Shown one piece after another: positions 60,880 through 64,000 of a stretch of DNA of 64,000 nt. Made by a program: the position numbers and the translations under genes. The notes below the pieces were generated by a model. That model saw only the letters and a list, made by a program, of their open reading frames with translations, was not told where the DNA came from and searched no databases. This stretch comes from Bog-366 sp963722555. Its GTDB lineage: Bacteria > Acidobacteriota > Terriglobia > UBA7540. The stretch's first letter is position 1; each line of letters begins with the position of its first letter. The stretch lies in NCBI GenBank assembly GCA_963722555.1, contig CAVRNQ010000003.1, positions 434,001-498,000 of the forward strand. The letters are read 5' to 3'.

Positions 60880-61628
60880 TGCACCTGGGAGCGCCCGTGT
60901 CTCGCAAATCACACCAGTACCCAGGCCCTGCAATCTATGCTGCGTGCTCCGCGCCGGGCCGGCCCATTTTCTATCCCGGCATTTCATCCCCTTCGCGGGG
61001 TGGTTTTCCGCGCCGGCGCCGCATGATCTTGTCGAAGGCCTTGAAGTCCGCGCTCGTCGTGGGTGGCGCATACATGGCGTCTTGTGCCATGTGTGCGGGG
61101 CTTGGGGCTACAATCCCGGGAGCCTTCGGAAGCAGCCCCTTGCAGATGCACAATTTGGCCTTATACCCCGCCAAGATGCCCGGTAGCGTGTGACACAGGT
61201 TCACCTTGCACCCCGGGATGCTAAGTTTCCGCCGAATGTCAGAATTTAGAATCTACCGGTAGGCACAAAGTAACGTACCCCCATTGACAATATCCTGGGG
61301 CCGGAGGTTACAATATTGAGGCATGAACGCCGCACCTCGTACCGGTTCTCCACTCAATCGATTGCTGGCGGCGCGGGCGACGGCGAGTTTTGAGAGAGCC
61401 TCTACGAGTCCGATGGATCAAGAATTCATGATAAGCATCAAGGAAGTAAAACCTATGCGAAGAGATGTTAAAAATGAAGGAACCTCCGGGGATATGTATG
61501 AAAAAAAAGGCGAGGCGGAAACTAAAAACGATTGCTCCGGGGATGTGCATGAAAATACACGGGTTATGCGATAATGGGGAATAAGCCAGTATGTTATTGA
61601 AAGACAAGGAGATAGTCGCGAGGTCGAG

Positions 61629-61678
61629 TGCTGGTGTCATTTGGAATGGGATTTCTTTCGAAAAAATGGTCATTCCCG
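61629..61678. repeat. Direct repeat, copy 2 (50 bases)
   Basis: Partner of 60731-60780. After it the sequence runs directly into ggtggcgcatac, the core of the palindromic element at 39309. Confidence 0.75.
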
Positions 61679-62114
61679 GGGTGGCGCATACGTCCCGGCG
61701 GTTTTTTCGGGATGTATGCGATGCAGGCCCCCCTCACCCCCGGCGCTCGGGGCCCCCTCCCTCGTACCTCGGGCCCTCGCCCGCCACGGCGGGTCTGCGA
61801 CCTCTCGGAGAGGGCTGAGGAGTTCGAGAGACCGCGACCCGTGACAATTGGGAACAGTAGGTGGCCGGTGCGAGAAAGGCCGGGGAACCGGCTCGGAGGA
61901 CTCCGTCGTCCCGGCGGCGGCGCTCAGTCACCCGATCTCCCGATGGCGCGGCCGTGGAAGCACCCGGCCCTCCCAACCCGGCGGACAATGGAATTGCGGG
62001 GCGGTTAGGTGTATGTTTGCACTCGCCTGGGAATCCAGAGAGGTGATCCCAGGTCAGACCGCATTGACGATCAACCCTTGTATGCCTCAGACATCCGGCC
62101 CGTGGCGGTGAATC

Positions 62115-63920
62115 ATGGCCTCCTTCTCAAGGTCGAAGTTGCTGTGGCTGTTGCTGGCCTGGGGGCTCGGGGCGGCCCTCGCCGGCGTGTGGCCCGCCGT
62201 CCCCGCGGCGGCGCCGCAAAATCAGGAAGCCCTCGAAATTAAGAGCGAGGAGACGACGCCGACGTTCACCGTCCGAGCGCAGCGCAACGAAGTCCTGGTG
62301 CGCGTGATCGTACGCGACGCAAACGGCAACGTCGTGGGCGGGCTTACCAAGGACGACTTTCGCCTCTTCGATAACGGCAAGCCCCAGAGCGTGGCCGCCT
62401 TCTCTGTCGAGAACAACCAGCCTGCCCCAGCGGGAAAGCCGCCGGCCCCTGCTGCCGCAACCGCCAAGTCCGCCCAGTCCGCCGAGCCAGCGGAGGCCGA
62501 GCCGGTGCTGGCGCTGCCGCAGCGCTACGTGGCTTTCTATTTTGACGACCTCGTGGTTTCGTTCGAGGACTTGGTGCGCGTACGCGAAGCGGCCGGGAAA
62601 TTCATCGAGTCCTCCATACAGCCCACGGACCGTGCGGGCATCTTCACATCTTCCGGCCTGGGAGTGCTCGACTTCACCGCCGACCGCGCCAAGCTGCGCG
62701 CAGCGCTCGCGAACCTCCGGCCGCGTGCGCGCAACATCGCGCCCGAGAACGACTGCCCGCCGCTCACGCCCTACGAGGCTTACCTGATTGACCATCTGCA
62801 CGATTCCATAATGCTCAACATCGCCAAGTGGGAAGTCATTGCCTGCGCTTGTGGCGGTGACCCTAGCCACTGTCCTGATCCACTAGGCCAGGCTCAGTTC
62901 GCAGCCCGTCATGCCTGGGACAACGATCAGATGCAGTCCCGGCAGTCTCTACGCGTCCTTGTGGATCTGGTGCGGCGCCTGGGCTCGCTCCCTGGACAGC
63001 GCAGTGTTCTCTGGCTCTCCCAGGGGTTCTTGGCTTTCGATCTGCACTCCGACCTCAACGAGCTTATCGACCGTGCCCTGCGCGAACACGTGGTCATCAA
63101 CGCGCTCGATTCCCGTGGCCTGTGGGTGAATGTCCCCGGCGGTGAAGCCTCGGAGCACAATCTCCTGCCGTTTAAGTCCACCGTGGACAATAGCATTGAC
63201 CCCTCCATGTCCGCGAGGCAGACGATATACCGCGAGACGGGCAAGGAAATGAACCAGGATGTAATGGCTCAGGTCGCGCACGACACCGGTGGCGTGTTCG
63301 TTCGCAACACCAATGACTATGACGGCGGGTTCCGCAAGGCCGGCGCGCTGCCGGAGTTCTCCTACTTGCTTGCCTTCTCGCCGCAGAACTTGAAGTATGA
63401 CGGCAAGTTTCACAAGCTGAAGGTCGAGTTGGTGAACCCGCGGGGTTTGAGCGTGCAGGCTCGCAACGGATACTTCGCTCGGAACGAAGCACTCCATCCC
63501 GAAGAGCGTGCCCGGCAGGAGATTGAAGACGCCGTCTTCTCGCGCGAGGAGTATCGCGAATTCCCGGTTGACCTCCAAACCCAGTTCTTCAAGCTCAGCA
63601 ACACGGAGGCTAGGCTATCGGTCATGGCGCGCGTCGATGCGCACGCGATGCATTTCCGCAAGGAAGGCGACCGTAATCTGGTGAATTTGAAGATGGTTTG
63701 CGCCGCTTTTGATCGCGACGGCAACCTGGTCGCCGGCACGCAGCGAAACGTTGACCTGAGCCTGCGCGATGCGACGCTCGCTCACCTCCTGAGCGCCGGT
63801 CTGAACATCCGAGGCCAGTTGAAACTCAGCGCGGGAACCTACGCACTTCGCGTGGTGGTTTACCAAATCGATTCCGCCCAGGTGACGGCACTGAACCGCA
63901 CGGTGGAGATCCCCTTCTAG
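62115..63920 (+). CDS. VWFA-related acidobacterial domain protein
   Basis: A 601-residue secreted protein with a signal peptide (LLWLLLAWGLGAALAGVW, cleavage near VPAAA). VRAQRNEVLVRVIVRDANGN and TKDDFRLFDNGKPQSVAAFS is the conserved N-terminal domain of the VWFA-related acidobacterial family. The VWA-like part follows (YVAFYFDDLVVSFEDLVRVR, QPTDRAGIFTSSGLGVLDFT, VLWLSQGFLAFDLHSDLNEL), with a Cys-rich loop (VIACACGGDPSHCPD). The C-terminal beta domain begins near FSYLLAFSPQNLKYDGKFHK. The function is unknown; these are among the most expanded families in Acidobacteria. Confidence 0.92.
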   Translation: MASFSRSKLLWLLLAWGLGAALAGVWPAVPAAAPQNQEALEIKSEETTPTFTVRAQRNEVLVRVIVRDANGNVVGGLTKDDFRLFDNGKPQSVAAFSVENNQPAPAGKPPAPAAATAKSAQSAEPAEAEPVLALPQRYVAFYFDDLVVSFEDLVRVREAAGKFIESSIQPTDRAGIFTSSGLGVLDFTADRAKLRAALANLRPRARNIAPENDCPPLTPYEAYLIDHLHDSIMLNIAKWEVIACACGGDPSHCPDPLGQAQFAARHAWDNDQMQSRQSLRVLVDLVRRLGSLPGQRSVLWLSQGFLAFDLHSDLNELIDRALREHVVINALDSRGLWVNVPGGEASEHNLLPFKSTVDNSIDPSMSARQTIYRETGKEMNQDVMAQVAHDTGGVFVRNTNDYDGGFRKAGALPEFSYLLAFSPQNLKYDGKFHKLKVELVNPRGLSVQARNGYFARNEALHPEERARQEIEDAVFSREEYREFPVDLQTQFFKLSNTEARLSVMARVDAHAMHFRKEGDRNLVNLKMVCAAFDRDGNLVAGTQRNVDLSLRDATLAHLLSAGLNIRGQLKLSAGTYALRVVVYQIDSAQVTALNRTVEIPF

Positions 63921-63949
63921 CGCCGTTCCAACTTGATTTGCCTGCGGCT

Positions 63950-64000
63950 CCCCAAGATGACCGTTATGGCGGTTTTTCAGCAACCGGTTGGAAGATCGGG
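63950..64000. repeat. Possible edge copy of the GGCTGCTGAAAAA dispersed repeat
   Basis: The words gttatggcggtttttcagca and acc resemble the right end (tttttc-gcagcc type) of the dispersed palindrome, in reverse orientation, but the window stops before it can be confirmed. Confidence 0.4.

Larger units (their letters stand above)
60658..62114. other. Repeat- and debris-rich region without a convincing gene
   Basis: About 1.45 kb. It contains a dispersed CATTCCCGCG palindrome (60771-60879), 50-base direct repeats (60731, 61629), a CCCTCACCC element remnant (61735-61820), single GGTGGCGCATAC words, and an AT-rich part (61420-61610) with a duplicated CTCCGGGGATRTGYATG motif at 61484 and 61535. 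Frames of 60-126 codons occur on both strands but overlap repeats and lack ribosome binding sites. Confidence 0.5.

Noticed and set aside
60897..61193. 98-codon plus-strand frame containing a short hydrophobic stretch
   Set aside because: It overlaps dispersed repeats and a GGTGGCGCATAC word; the start has no ribosome binding site.

Overview
The window looks like chromosome from an Acidobacteriota genome, possibly a metagenome bin. The evidence is family content: an acidobacterial orphan permease of the duplicated FtsX/MacB type (14003-16435), a VWFA-related acidobacterial domain protein (62115-63920), an Oar-like TonB-dependent receptor (25951-28746), PEP-CTERM proteins, many secreted glycoside hydrolases, generally GC-rich coding, and intergenic gaps full of dispersed palindromic repeats. 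No rRNA, CRISPR array, plasmid origin or complete prophage was seen. One tRNA (His, GTG anticodon) lies at 54410-54483 on the minus strand.

Layout. 1-3.3 kb: truncated nitrilase, outer-membrane barrel, radical SAM enzyme, minimal zincin. 3.2-8.4 kb is an accessory island. It holds a PIN toxin-antitoxin pair bracketed by an intact zincin gene and a second, truncated copy of that gene's 3' end; the C-terminal remnant of a DpnI/Dam-replacing-type nuclease; and a minus-strand, visibly AT-richer operon of DNA adenine methylase, four-helix membrane protein, DGQHR-domain protein and a small protein of unknown function. That operon is the best candidate here for an undescribed (defence- or modification-like) system. 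9-17 kb: PH-domain membrane protein, PEP-CTERM protein, cytochrome P460-like protein, CDP-alcohol phosphatidyltransferase with GtrA, ABC permease, second PEP-CTERM protein. 17.5-35 kb is dominated by glycan use: two GH127-type proteins, a GH20-type protein, a CehA/McbA-type metallohydrolase, and a translationally coupled trio of plug-poor TonB receptor, VWA-like protein and coiled-coil membrane protein. It also contains ilvB-ilvN and an intact IS701-like insertion sequence. 35-41.5 kb: two paralogous tiny secreted Lys/Thr-rich proteins, a GT39-like membrane glycosyltransferase, a PfkB-type sugar kinase, a Fur-family regulator, an MscS channel fused to a cNMP-binding domain, DUF1059.

41.9-53.4 kb is one long plus-strand type II secretion/type IV pilus-like cluster. 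It opens with a protein carrying four PilP-like repeats and continues with a secretin, two pseudopilins, GspF, GspE, PilM, PilN, PilO, PilP and a third pseudopilin-like protein. The inner-membrane alignment complex (PilMNOP) is pilus-like while D, E, F and G look like secretion parts; no retraction ATPase or prepilin peptidase is present in the window.

53.7-64 kb: MEDS-domain sensor-like protein, tRNA-His, YihY/BrkB membrane protein overlapped by a double-SIS protein, an XRE regulator with a well-formed promoter placed for leaderless transcription, a large secreted BNR-repeat protein, a solitary HicB-like protein, about 1.4 kb with only repeats and debris, and the VWFA-related protein. Gene starts were chosen from visible ribosome binding sites and leader peptides, and several differ from the longest open frame.
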